Source: a bacterium (lineage in GTDB: Bacteria > Patescibacteria > Microgenomatia > Levybacterales > GWA1-39-11). Taken from it: a stretch of 9,411 nucleotides of DNA. Positions within the stretch are counted from its first letter, which is position 1. Each line of letters begins with the position of its first letter. Below the pieces are notes generated by a model that ran no database searches, was not told the DNA's origin, and saw nothing but the letters and a program-made list of their open reading frames with translations. The stretch lies in the NCBI GenBank assembly GCA_021825285.1, contig JAKAHW010000031.1, positions 1 through 9,411 of the forward strand, written 5' to 3'. A program made the translations under genes and the position numbers. Below, piece after piece: positions 1-5,341 of the stretch.

Positions 1-314
1 CCAACCGCTCCTCTTGGGACATTATTGGTCTGCCCTTCCTCAGTAACCTGAGCATCATAGGAAACCTCATACTCAACCGCTTTTATGCCTTCAAGTTTGG
101 TTATCTCCATAACGACCGCCTTTTTATCCGGCCTGAGGCTCAGTTTTAAGCCTATTTCGTCGGGATTTACGCTTTTAACCTGTTTTTCCTCGGTTGTCGG
201 GGCAAGTGCTTGTTTCTTGGAGCTTCCTGAAATAAAGAACAAACCGCCTGCAGCAATAACCAGAACTACTGCAAGAGCGATAAACAAAACCTTATTCTTC
301 TTAATAAATTCCAT
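1..314 (-). CDS. N-terminal part of a membrane-anchored extracellular protein (cut by window edge)
   Basis: The reading frame starts at the ATG at 314 and stays open for 104 codons to the window edge, so the C-terminus is missing. Residues 1-7 are basic (MEFIKKN). Residues 8-28 form one hydrophobic membrane segment, followed by a Ser/Lys linker (29-50). From about residue 53 there is a soluble part with alternating hydrophobic residues (around IGLKLSL, KAVVMEI and VEYEVSYDA) that looks like the first strands of a beta-sandwich. I infer an N-in, C-out protein with an extracellular Ig-like or similar beta domain; no named family is recognised. The gene follows purF by 35 bases and has its own promoter in that gap, with no Shine-Dalgarno. 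It could be co-transcribed with purF, but a functional link is unproven. Confidence 0.75.
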   Translation of the reverse strand, partial: MEFIKKNKVLFIALAVVLVIAAGGLFFISGSSKKQALAPTTEEKQVKSVNPDEIGLKLSLRPDKKAVVMEITKLEGIKAVEYEVSYDAQVTEEGQTNNVPRGAV

Positions 315-321
315 AATTTAA

Positions 322-349
322 TTAATACAAAAAAAATATACGTTGTCAA
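322..349 (-). promoter_or_regulatory. Promoter of the anchored protein gene, starting directly at the purF stop
   Basis: On the minus strand a perfect -35 TTGACA (344-349) follows the purF stop codon (350-352) with no base between. A 16-base spacer leads to the -10 TATTAA (322-327, 4 of 6 consensus). Seven bases then separate the -10 from the ATG at 314, which predicts a transcript starting at or next to the start codon. Confidence 0.65.
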
Positions 350-1894
350 CTAGTTCCAGCTACCCAAAGACTGAGGGTTTATTGAATAGACATCATTTGC
401 CCCACACCCCAACTCCTGAATCGGATGTGTACCCCCCATACAAGCAGTACAAACACCCAAATCTTTTCCGTCAATTGCATCTGTCAGACCTTTATTGTCA
501 AGAAAATTAATGCTATCAGCACCAATTATTTTTGCAATTTCGGCATTCGTTCTCTCATTGAAACTGGAATCTTTATCCAAAGCAATTAGCTCTTCTTTTT
601 TCGCAATATCTACGCCTAAATTACAAATTTCAACAAACCGTGGGGATCCTGAAAGCACATGAACCTCTATGGCCCCTGCTGCTTTTAAAGCTCTAACCAA
701 TCTTCCCGTAGTTTTGCCTCTAATTACTGAATCATCAACTATAACAAGCTTTAAACCTCTGACACTTTCAGAAATTGTGAATTTTCTTTCAAGCTCCACA
801 TCTCTTTCGCCATCCGATCCAAGCATAAAAGTTCTCTGTTTTGGACGGTAGCTATCCTTCTTAATAAAATCCTCAGCTACTTCTCCAAGCGCTCTGGCAT
901 AAGCATTTGCTATTTCACTCCCTGATGCAGGCACCCCGACTTTCGTATATTCACGTGGAAAAGGATACTTTTCTGCAAGCTGTGCTCCCATTCTTCCCCT
1001 TATGCCTCTCACTTCAAGTCCTCCGGCCTCAAAAGAGAAAGGATGCATGAGGTAAATGGATTCGACGGCGCATCTTGCTTGAGGAACCTTATCAAAAAGC
1101 TGATATAGATTTACGTCTCCTTCTGGTGTTACATGAACCATTTGGCCTGCTCCCACTTCTTTTCTTTTTAATACTCCGGGAATGTGCTCCAGCCCCCGGG
1201 TCTCCGAAAGAATTGCAAAACCATCATCAAGTCGTGCCGCAACAAGAGGCCTGATTCCTCTTGGATCTTTTATGCCAAACATGTCGCCTTGATCCGTCCC
1301 TATTACCAAGGAGTATGCTCCCGGTGCGCCATTAAGGCCGTTTTGCACTTTTTCTTTCCAATTGGCGCCCTCACTAAACATTATTCTCCAAGCAAGGATT
1401 TCGCTATCAACTATATTCTCACCCTCTCCTGATTGAAAAGGAATGCCGCTTGGCAACTCCGCCAGCATTTTTGCAGTGTATTCTTGGGGGAAATTACCAT
1501 TGTGAGCAAGAGAAAGCCATTTTCCTTTATGAGCAACAACGTATGGCTGAAGACATGCCCTAAGCTCTTCATCTTTTTGCGGACCGTCCTTTCCGGAGGT
1601 AGCATACCTATTGTGGCCAAAAACAAGAGATCCTTTAAAACGCCCATCCAGCTTTTCGGGTGCCAGGGCGTGCTGCACAAGACCGAGATCCTTATGGGAA
1701 TAAAAAGTCCCCGAGTACCCATCATAAACAGCAATTCCCGTTCCATCTTCTCCTCTATTTTGGGTATCATGAAGCATACTGACCGCTTCGGGGACAACAT
1801 TTCTGCCGGCAAAACTTCTCACTGCTACAACAGAACAGTGGACACGGGGTTTTCTATCAAGTTCAAAATAAGGTGCTGCCTCGGGACTTGCCAT
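350..1894 (-). CDS. purF: Amidophosphoribosyltransferase (glutamine PRPP amidotransferase)
   Basis: Catalyses the first committed step of de novo purine synthesis: PRPP plus glutamine gives 5-phosphoribosylamine, in the cytoplasm. The N-terminal class II glutaminase domain (about 20-270) shows a likely Cys20 nucleophile exposed by removal of a 19-residue propeptide, RGEDGTG (47-53), GHNRYATSG (93-101) and HNGN (131-134). The C-terminal phosphoribosyltransferase domain has the PRPP loop VIVDDSVIRGKTT (384-396). Cys275, Cys424, Cys482 and Cys485 match the four [4Fe-4S] ligands of the Bacillus-type enzyme. The 514 residues are a full length, slightly longer than B. subtilis. The usual Cys-Gly at the nucleophile is Cys-Ser here. 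The ATG at 1894 places the propeptide sensibly; there is no Shine-Dalgarno, and no convincing promoter is visible (a weak TACATT lies about 20 bases upstream). No other pur gene is in the window. Confidence 0.96.
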   Translation of the reverse strand: MASPEAAPYFELDRKPRVHCSVVAVRSFAGRNVVPEAVSMLHDTQNRGEDGTGIAVYDGYSGTFYSHKDLGLVQHALAPEKLDGRFKGSLVFGHNRYATSGKDGPQKDEELRACLQPYVVAHKGKWLSLAHNGNFPQEYTAKMLAELPSGIPFQSGEGENIVDSEILAWRIMFSEGANWKEKVQNGLNGAPGAYSLVIGTDQGDMFGIKDPRGIRPLVAARLDDGFAILSETRGLEHIPGVLKRKEVGAGQMVHVTPEGDVNLYQLFDKVPQARCAVESIYLMHPFSFEAGGLEVRGIRGRMGAQLAEKYPFPREYTKVGVPASGSEIANAYARALGEVAEDFIKKDSYRPKQRTFMLGSDGERDVELERKFTISESVRGLKLVIVDDSVIRGKTTGRLVRALKAAGAIEVHVLSGSPRFVEICNLGVDIAKKEELIALDKDSSFNERTNAEIAKIIGADSINFLDNKGLTDAIDGKDLGVCTACMGGTHPIQELGCGANDVYSINPQSLGSWN

Positions 1895-2191
1895 TAAGAT
1901 TAGGGATAAATTCTAATGTACCCATAGTAACTTGTTTACTAAAGCAAATCAATATAACAAATCATCTCAAGTTTAATATGACCTAAAATTGTTGACCCGA
2001 ACCTAATTGTTCGCCATTTGGACCGGAGTGCATGAGAATTGAGTGAACGAACGCCAGGAGAGAGGAAAGGTGAGAGCATGGAAATGCAGGAGTCCGGCTC
2101 TCTCAGTGAGTAAACGAAATTCGAAAGCACGAGGACCACATGGACGAGAGCTTTTGGTACTTTTGGCAATCCAAAAGTACAAGAAAAAGGC
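1895..2191. other. Gene-free stretch between glyQS and purF holding a structured, purine-rich element
   Basis: No credible gene is seen in these 297 bases. The part next to purF (about 1895-1990) is AT-rich and should hold the purF promoter. From about 1996 to 2156 the plus strand becomes more GC- and purine-rich than its surroundings. It contains a hairpin CGAAC/GTTCG (1998-2002 with 2009-2013) and a distant pairing CCGGA/TCCGG plus TGCAT/ATGCA (2023-2033 with 2084-2097). It also has a GCAT stem with a GGAA tetraloop (2076-2087), GAGAGAG (2058-2064) facing CTCTCTC (2098-2104), and the near-repeat GAGTGAACGAA (2041-2051) and GAGTAAACGAA (2108-2118). It ends in the strong hairpin at 2157-2180. 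This resembles a folded RNA or a dispersed intergenic repeat. Short open frames on both strands here have no promoter, no family and no coding character. Confidence 0.5.
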
Positions 2192-2193
2192 TC
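2148..2193. repeat. Long inverted repeat at the end of glyQS
   Basis: The core is a perfect 10-base-pair stem: GTACTTTTGG (2157-2166) pairs with CCAAAAGTAC (2171-2180) around the loop CAAT. An outer layer, GAGC plus TTTT (2148-2155) with AAAA and GCTC (2185-2193), extends it imperfectly to about 18 pairs and reaches into the glyQS TGA stop (2192-2194). No T-run follows the stem on either strand, so it is not a standard rho-independent terminator. It may block 3' exonucleases, or be the end of a repeated intergenic element. Confidence 0.7.
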
Positions 2194-3553
2194 ATTGTAA
2201 TTTCTCTTTTAAGTATTCCTGGAGCTTATCGATATTAATTCTTTCCTGTTTGGCTGTATCGCGGTCGCGAACTGTAACTGCATTGTCTTTTAGACTGTCA
2301 AAATCAATTGTTATACAAAATGGCGTTCCGATTTCATCTTGCGAAGCATATCTTTTCCCTATATTTCCCCTATCATCCCAAGCTATTAAGTGCTCTTTTC
2401 TTAAATTTTCATAAACTTCCCTTGCCTTCAAAACCAATTCTTCTTTATTTGCCAAAAGAGGAAATACTGCAGCTTTATAAGGCGCAAGTTTCGGATCAAG
2501 CTTCAAATATATCCTTCCATCCTGCTCAGTATAGGAATCAAACAATACTACACCAACCAAACGCGATAGACCAAATGTCGGCTCAATTACATGAGGAATA
2601 TATTTTTCGCCAGATACAGGATCCGTGTAGGACAAATCCCGTCCTGATTTTTCCGTATGGTTTTTTAAATCAAAATCTGTTCTGTAGGCAAGCCCAAACA
2701 TCTCTTTGAAACCGAAAGGATATTTATATTCAATATCCATAGTTCTTTTTGAATAATGGGATCGCTCAAATTCTTCATGCTCGCGCCACCTCAAGTTTTC
2801 GGTATTCAAACCTAATTCATGCGCCCAATCCCACATTTCTTTTTTCCATGATTCATAAATCTTTTCCCAATCTTTGGGGTTTATGAAATATTCAAATTCC
2901 ATTAAGTCAAATTCCAAAGTCCTGTGCACGAATTGGCCCAAAGTTATCTCATTTCTGAAAGCTTTTCCCTGCTGAGCAATACCGAATGGTACGCGGACAC
3001 GAGTTGTATCCAAAACATTCCTAAAATTAACAAAAATTCCTTGCGCAATTTCACCCCGGAGATACACTTTCTCTTTACCCTCTTCTATTATGCCTATCGA
3101 TGTTTCAAATAATAAATTAAACTTTCTGACTTCTGTCCAATCGGTTTTGCCGCATTTGGGACATTTAATTTTGTTTTCGCGGATTATTTTGGTCAATTCC
3201 TCAACAGGCAAACCCTCAACCTTTATGTCAGGAACATTGTCCTCGATCAAATGGTCTGCTCGGGTTCGGAAACGACACGTTTTGCAGTCAATTAAAGCAT
3301 CCGTAAAAGAAGCGACATGTCCTGAAGCTTCCCAAACTTTGGGATTCAAAAATATTGAGGCATCAATTCCCACCATATCGTCGCGCGAGAGAACAAATTT
3401 ATTCCACCACGAATCTCTAATATTGTTTTTGAGCAAAGTTCCCATGGGGCCAAAATCCCAAGTATTGGCAAGACCACCGTAGATTTCAGAAGACGGATAC
3501 GCAAAACCGCGTCTTTTCGCGAGCGCTACAACTTTTTCAAATAAATTCTCCAT
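2192..3553 (-). CDS. glyQS: Glycyl-tRNA synthetase, dimeric class II type
   Basis: Charges tRNA-Gly with glycine in the cytoplasm. At 453 residues it matches the single-chain alpha2 enzyme (about 460-510 in Staphylococcus and Thermus), not the two-subunit glyQ/glyS form. The N-terminus (KRRGFAYPSSEIYGG, 13-27, then WDFGP) is typical. A zinc ribbon is formed by Cys90, Cys93, Cys131 and Cys134. LRGEIAQGIFVNF (165-177) is the catalytic-core signature, motif 2 holds FRNEI (199-203), and motif 3 is EPTFGLSR (324-331) with its invariant Arg. The anticodon-binding domain runs from about 358 to the end. The start is the ATG at 3553, directly behind an extended -10 promoter, with no Shine-Dalgarno. 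The stop is TGA. It is monocistronic, divergent from the VOC gene, and followed by the inverted repeat at 2148-2193. Confidence 0.97.
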   Translation of the reverse strand: MENLFEKVVALAKRRGFAYPSSEIYGGLANTWDFGPMGTLLKNNIRDSWWNKFVLSRDDMVGIDASIFLNPKVWEASGHVASFTDALIDCKTCRFRTRADHLIEDNVPDIKVEGLPVEELTKIIRENKIKCPKCGKTDWTEVRKFNLLFETSIGIIEEGKEKVYLRGEIAQGIFVNFRNVLDTTRVRVPFGIAQQGKAFRNEITLGQFVHRTLEFDLMEFEYFINPKDWEKIYESWKKEMWDWAHELGLNTENLRWREHEEFERSHYSKRTMDIEYKYPFGFKEMFGLAYRTDFDLKNHTEKSGRDLSYTDPVSGEKYIPHVIEPTFGLSRLVGVVLFDSYTEQDGRIYLKLDPKLAPYKAAVFPLLANKEELVLKAREVYENLRKEHLIAWDDRGNIGKRYASQDEIGTPFCITIDFDSLKDNAVTVRDRDTAKQERINIDKLQEYLKEKLQ

Positions 3554-3560
3554 GCTTTTG

Positions 3561-3568
3561 ATTATACC
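3561..3568 (-). promoter_or_regulatory. Extended -10 promoter of glyQS
   Basis: On the minus strand TATAAT (3561-3566) is preceded by TGG, giving the extended -10 TGnTATAAT. No good -35 is seen, which is normal for extended -10 promoters. Only seven bases (CAAAAGC) lie between the -10 and the ATG, so the transcript should begin at or just before the start codon. Confidence 0.75.
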
Positions 3569-3639
3569 AATTTAATTTTAAAACTGAAACTCTTACAAAA
3601 AATTAATTATTCCCTTACCCAAAATCAGCATTTACTTCG

Positions 3640-3645
3640 TAAAAT
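3640..3645 (+). promoter_or_regulatory. -10 element of the VOC protein gene
   Basis: TAAAAT (5 of 6 consensus) ends six bases before the ATG at 3652. No -35 of quality is visible. The spacing implies a leaderless transcript, as at the neighbouring genes. Confidence 0.55.
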
Positions 3646-3651
3646 AGAATA

Positions 3652-4038
3652 ATGATAAAAGTTGGAACGGTAAATATTTTTGTGACAGATCAGGATAAAG
3701 CAATTGATTTTTATGTAAACAAACTTGGATTTGAAAAACAAATAGATATGCCTATGTCGCCCAACTCCCGCTGGGTACAAGTGGGGCCAAAAGGAAAAGA
3801 AACGGGAATTGCGCTTCTCGTGCCCGAAAAAGAAATGCCGAATTTTGAGGACCTTAAAAAACGAATTGGCCAAATGTCAAACCTTATTTTCGAAGCAGAT
3901 GATGTTGAAAAGATTTTTGAGGAATTTAAGAAAAAAGGTGTGAAAATTATAGAGGAACCCAAGAAAATGCCTTGGGGATGGTGGGGAGTTTTTGCAGATC
4001 AAGACGGGAATACCTTCGGCGTCCACTCAAGCCCATAG
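3652..4038 (+). CDS. VOC (glyoxalase/bleomycin-resistance fold) family protein
   Basis: A 128-residue protein with the two beta-alpha-beta-beta-beta halves of a vicinal oxygen chelate domain. The first half is VNIFVTDQDKAIDFYVNKLG (7-26), continuing to RWVQVGP. The second half starts at SNLIFEADDVEKIFEEFKKKG (76-96) and ends in the family tail PWGWWGVFADQDGN (107-120). Members include glyoxalase I, dioxygenases and antibiotic-binding proteins; the substrate cannot be read from sequence. The usual first-strand metal His is Asn8 here and the end of the domain reads GVH rather than E-x-H, so metal binding is uncertain. The length is normal for a single-domain member. The gene is divergent from glyQS. 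Downstream there is only a pyrimidine-rich tract (4041-4080) and no clear terminator hairpin. Confidence 0.88.
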   Translation: MIKVGTVNIFVTDQDKAIDFYVNKLGFEKQIDMPMSPNSRWVQVGPKGKETGIALLVPEKEMPNFEDLKKRIGQMSNLIFEADDVEKIFEEFKKKGVKIIEEPKKMPWGWWGVFADQDGNTFGVHSSP

Positions 4039-4041
4039 ATC

Positions 4042-4101
4042 CTATTTCTTCTGTTTTGGTTTTTTCTTTTCCTTCTTTTTGTGAGTGTGTCTTTCAGCCA
4101 T
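4042..4101 (-). CDS. Possible 19-residue lysine-rich peptide
   Basis: An ATG at 4101 opens 19 codons that encode MAERHTH followed by a run with nine lysines, ending in TAG at 4042-4044. It begins 18 bases after the stop of the secreted 84-aa gene on the same strand and ends 3 bases from the VOC stop. No Shine-Dalgarno is present; TAGCAT (4/6) lies five bases before the ATG. Tiny Lys-rich proteins exist as ribosome-associated peptides, but a purine-rich termination region would read the same way. Treat as unproven. Confidence 0.25.
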   Translation of the reverse strand: MAERHTHKKKEKKKPKQKK

Positions 4102-4119
4102 ATATAATGCTATGAAAAT

Positions 4120-4374
4120 TCAGCGAAATCGTAAGCGAGAACTTCTGTAAGGATTCACATATCCTTTTCTCCCAGTGTAAGGGTTATAATTCCCTTTCGT
4201 GCTGAAATTATTAAACTTGGTTTTATCCGGACTTGTTTTAAAATGAGGAGCAACATACGTACCATTTCGCTTAACATATCCTCTTGTTCTTACGGTTCGC
4301 GCCTCGACATATGGAGAAAAAATCAAGAATAACGAAAAGACTGCTAGAGCTGAAATAATTATTTTTCTTTTCAC
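4120..4374 (-). CDS. Small secreted protein with conserved NGTYVAPH and NPYTGRKGYVNPY motifs
   Basis: The 84-residue product has a classical Sec signal peptide: a basic start (MKRK), hydrophobic core 5-20, and a likely signal peptidase I cut after VEA (residue 25). The mature part is about 59 residues, very basic and rich in Tyr, Asn, Gly and Arg, without Cys. It carries GYVKRNGTYVAPH (32-44) and NPYTGRKGYVNPY (64-76), and NFSTKGN in between. I know this motif set from small exported proteins in other bacteria, with no established function. The start is GTG at 4374; no in-frame ATG would keep the signal peptide, and the GTG sits six bases behind a -10. It is divergent from the nuclease-like gene at 4445. 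A cell-wall or surface location is inference. Confidence 0.8.
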   Translation of the reverse strand: MKRKIIISALAVFSLFLIFSPYVEARTVRTRGYVKRNGTYVAPHFKTSPDKTKFNNFSTKGNYNPYTGRKGYVNPYRSSRLRFR

Positions 4375-4380
4375 AGTTTA

Positions 4381-4409
4381 ATTCTACTACTTTTTGCTCG
4401 GCATTTCCA
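4381..4409 (-). promoter_or_regulatory. Promoter of the small secreted protein
   Basis: On the minus strand TGGAAA (4404-4409, 4/6 match to -35), 17-base spacer, TAGAAT (4381-4386, 5/6 match to -10), then six bases (TAAACT) to the GTG start. A leaderless transcript is predicted and this supports the GTG start. Confidence 0.6.
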
Positions 4410-4444
4410 TTTCCCCTTCTCTTGTGCTAATAATTAATATATAT

Positions 4445-4762
4445 ATGAGAGCTCCGACAAAATACGTTATTGAGTTAAGGAATGCTCTTGAAAGCCGGGG
4501 TGTAAAAACTGAAGTAGAACATGACGATGGTCATAAACGTATAGACCTATACTTAAAGGAAGCAAGACTTAATATTGAAGTAGATGGAATTCAACACGTG
4601 ACAAATCCCGAACAAATAATGAAAGACTTTAGAAGAGACCACTTTTCAGAACTTGAAGGAATATATACCCTACACATAAGTAACTACATTGTTAACCACC
4701 ACCTAAAAGCACTCGCAGACGCGATAAAAGAAGTGGTTGAGGAGAGAAAGATTAGAACCTAG
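4445..4762 (+). CDS. Small endonuclease-like protein of the DUF559/Vsr type (PD-(D/E)XK-like fold)
   Basis: From the ATG at 4445 the product is 105 residues. An earlier TTG at 4394 would add 17 hydrophobic residues that do not fit the family, so the ATG is preferred. After an N-terminal helix (MRAPTKYVIELRNALESRG) comes the core KRIDLYLKEARLNIEVDGIQH (31-51). This matches the pattern 'DF.....LvIEvDG.qH' of DUF559 and Vsr-like nucleases, with candidate metal ligands Asp34, Glu45 and Asp47 and a conserved His51. Then DFRRDHF (61-67) and a strand GIYTLHISN (72-80) match the second conserved block (D..R...L...G..vlr..N). No partner methylase or helicase is nearby, so a role in restriction is not supported; repair or nicking activity is possible. 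Nuclease activity is inferred from family only. Confidence 0.75.
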   Translation: MRAPTKYVIELRNALESRGVKTEVEHDDGHKRIDLYLKEARLNIEVDGIQHVTNPEQIMKDFRRDHFSELEGIYTLHISNYIVNHHLKALADAIKEVVEERKIRT

Positions 4763-4824
4763 AACTTCATAAAAAAACGCATCTTTTTCCATTTTCCTAG
4801 ATCTCGGGGTTGTTCTCACAGTTT

Positions 4825-5073
4825 TTAAACGGTGTGGGGGACTTCGGTATAGGGGTTTCTTCCGGTGACAATCAAATTTATTCCTGCAAGCACTTCCAGC
4901 AATTGCTTATCATTCATTTGTCGACAAGCTAAAATGATAGTGTTAATGGGAACCAATGGTGCTGCTTCTGCATTTCCCTGAGCCAAAAGATGAGTAGAAG
5001 CAACAAACTCTCCATGGACACCTGCTCCATTTGAAGCTACTTCCCCTCTAGGTCCTCCTTCAAGTGTCCTCAT
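4825..5073 (-). CDS. Hypothetical protein, 82 residues
   Basis: Not recognised. I place the start at the ATG at 5073. A TTG at 5091 in the same frame would add six residues, but it lies upstream of the predicted transcription start: the -10 CATAAT ends six bases before the ATG. The product starts MRTLEGGPRGEVASNGAG, has a mildly hydrophobic middle with one Cys (APLVPINTIILAC, 38-50) and a leucine-rich helix NDKQLLEVLAGINLIVTG (54-71), and ends PYTEVPHTV. No signal peptide or membrane helix is convincing. The stop is TAA at 4825. It runs convergent to the nuclease-like gene and divergent from the candidate small RNA at 5192. The frame is probably coding because promoter, start and length agree, but there is no family support. 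Confidence 0.5.
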   Translation of the reverse strand: MRTLEGGPRGEVASNGAGVHGEFVASTHLLAQGNAEAAPLVPINTIILACRQMNDKQLLEVLAGINLIVTGRNPYTEVPHTV

Positions 5074-5079
5074 ATCCTT

Positions 5080-5107
5080 ATTATGCTCCAAATTTTGGAA
5101 TAATCAA
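5080..5107 (-). promoter_or_regulatory. Promoter of the 82-residue hypothetical protein
   Basis: On the minus strand TTGATT (5102-5107, 4/6), 16-base spacer, CATAAT (5080-5085, 5/6), then six bases (AAGGAT) to the ATG at 5073. This decides the start codon against the TTG at 5091, which lies upstream of the expected transcript. Confidence 0.6.
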
Positions 5108-5156
5108 TAGCTTCTTCATTTTTAATTTTGCTAGGTTTTGATATGGTTTTTGTCCA

Positions 5157-5185
5157 TTGACAAAGGATGGGGCAAGGGATATAAT
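5157..5185 (+). promoter_or_regulatory. Perfect consensus sigma-70-type promoter
   Basis: TTGACA (5157-5162), exactly 17 bases, TATAAT (5180-5185). Both boxes and the spacing are consensus, the strongest promoter in the window. Transcription should start near 5192-5193 and meet the terminator at 5248-5270. Confidence 0.85.
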
Positions 5186-5191
5186 GATACA

Positions 5192-5270
5192 TACTTTAAA
5201 TATGAAAGTATTTAAGGTAGGAATTCTAGCAATAGAGTTTCGGCAGGAAAACCCCGCAAGGGGTTTTTTT
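5192..5270 (+). ncRNA. Candidate structured small RNA of about 80 bases
   Basis: The unit lies between a perfect promoter and a rho-independent terminator in a gap without a credible gene. Three hairpins can be drawn. The first is ATACTTT (5191-5197) with AAAGTAT (5205-5211), loop AAATATG. The second has nine pairs including two G-U, 5220-5228 with 5233-5241, and a GCAA tetraloop at 5229-5232. The third is the terminator stem, also with a GCAA loop. The linkers are purine-rich, and AGGAA occurs before both GCAA hairpins (in GTAGGAA and GCAGGAA). An ATG at 5202 opens 29 codons (MKVFKVGIL and onward), but that frame runs straight through the terminator stem and T-run, lacks a Shine-Dalgarno and does not follow the leaderless spacing of its neighbours. 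A non-coding RNA is therefore more likely than a peptide. It matches no RNA family I know. Confidence 0.6.
5248..5270 (+). terminator. Rho-independent terminator
   Basis: AAAACCCC (5248-5255), GCAA tetraloop (5256-5259), GGGGTTTT (5260-5267), inside a run of seven T (5264-5270). It ends the candidate small RNA. Read on the minus strand the stem is followed by only four T, so it may weakly stop transcription coming from the 198-aa gene as well. Confidence 0.88.
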
Positions 5271-5341
5271 GTGCCCATTTTTCCACGATAATAAAGACAC
5301 TAATCATCTAAGCTCAAGGAATTAAAAGGCTTCAACTACGA

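Noticed and set aside
1411..1897. Long frames opposite and out of phase within purF (1411-1812 minus, 1433-1897 plus)
   Set aside because: Shadows of purF, whose frame carries all family motifs.
1939..2169. Minus-strand 76-codon frame in the purF-glyQS gap
   Set aside because: It crosses the inverted-repeat and structured element, has no promoter or family, and its composition follows the repeat rather than a gene.
2157..2180. Rho-independent terminator for glyQS
   Set aside because: The stem is strong, but no T-run follows on either strand, so the standard definition is not met.
2043..2414. Plus-strand 123-codon frame running from the intergenic element into glyQS
   Set aside because: Two thirds is antisense to glyQS; the rest translates the structured element. 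No coding support.
5081..5278. A 65-codon minus-strand frame overlapping the small RNA and the 82-aa gene
   Set aside because: It begins in the terminator hairpin, runs antisense to the promoter, and has no family or start signal.
5202..5291. A 29-codon ORF (MKVFKVGIL and onward) behind the perfect promoter
   Set aside because: It reads through the terminator stem and T-run, has no Shine-Dalgarno, and the predicted transcript starts about 9 bases upstream, unlike the leaderless spacing of its neighbours. Kept only as the alternative to a small RNA.
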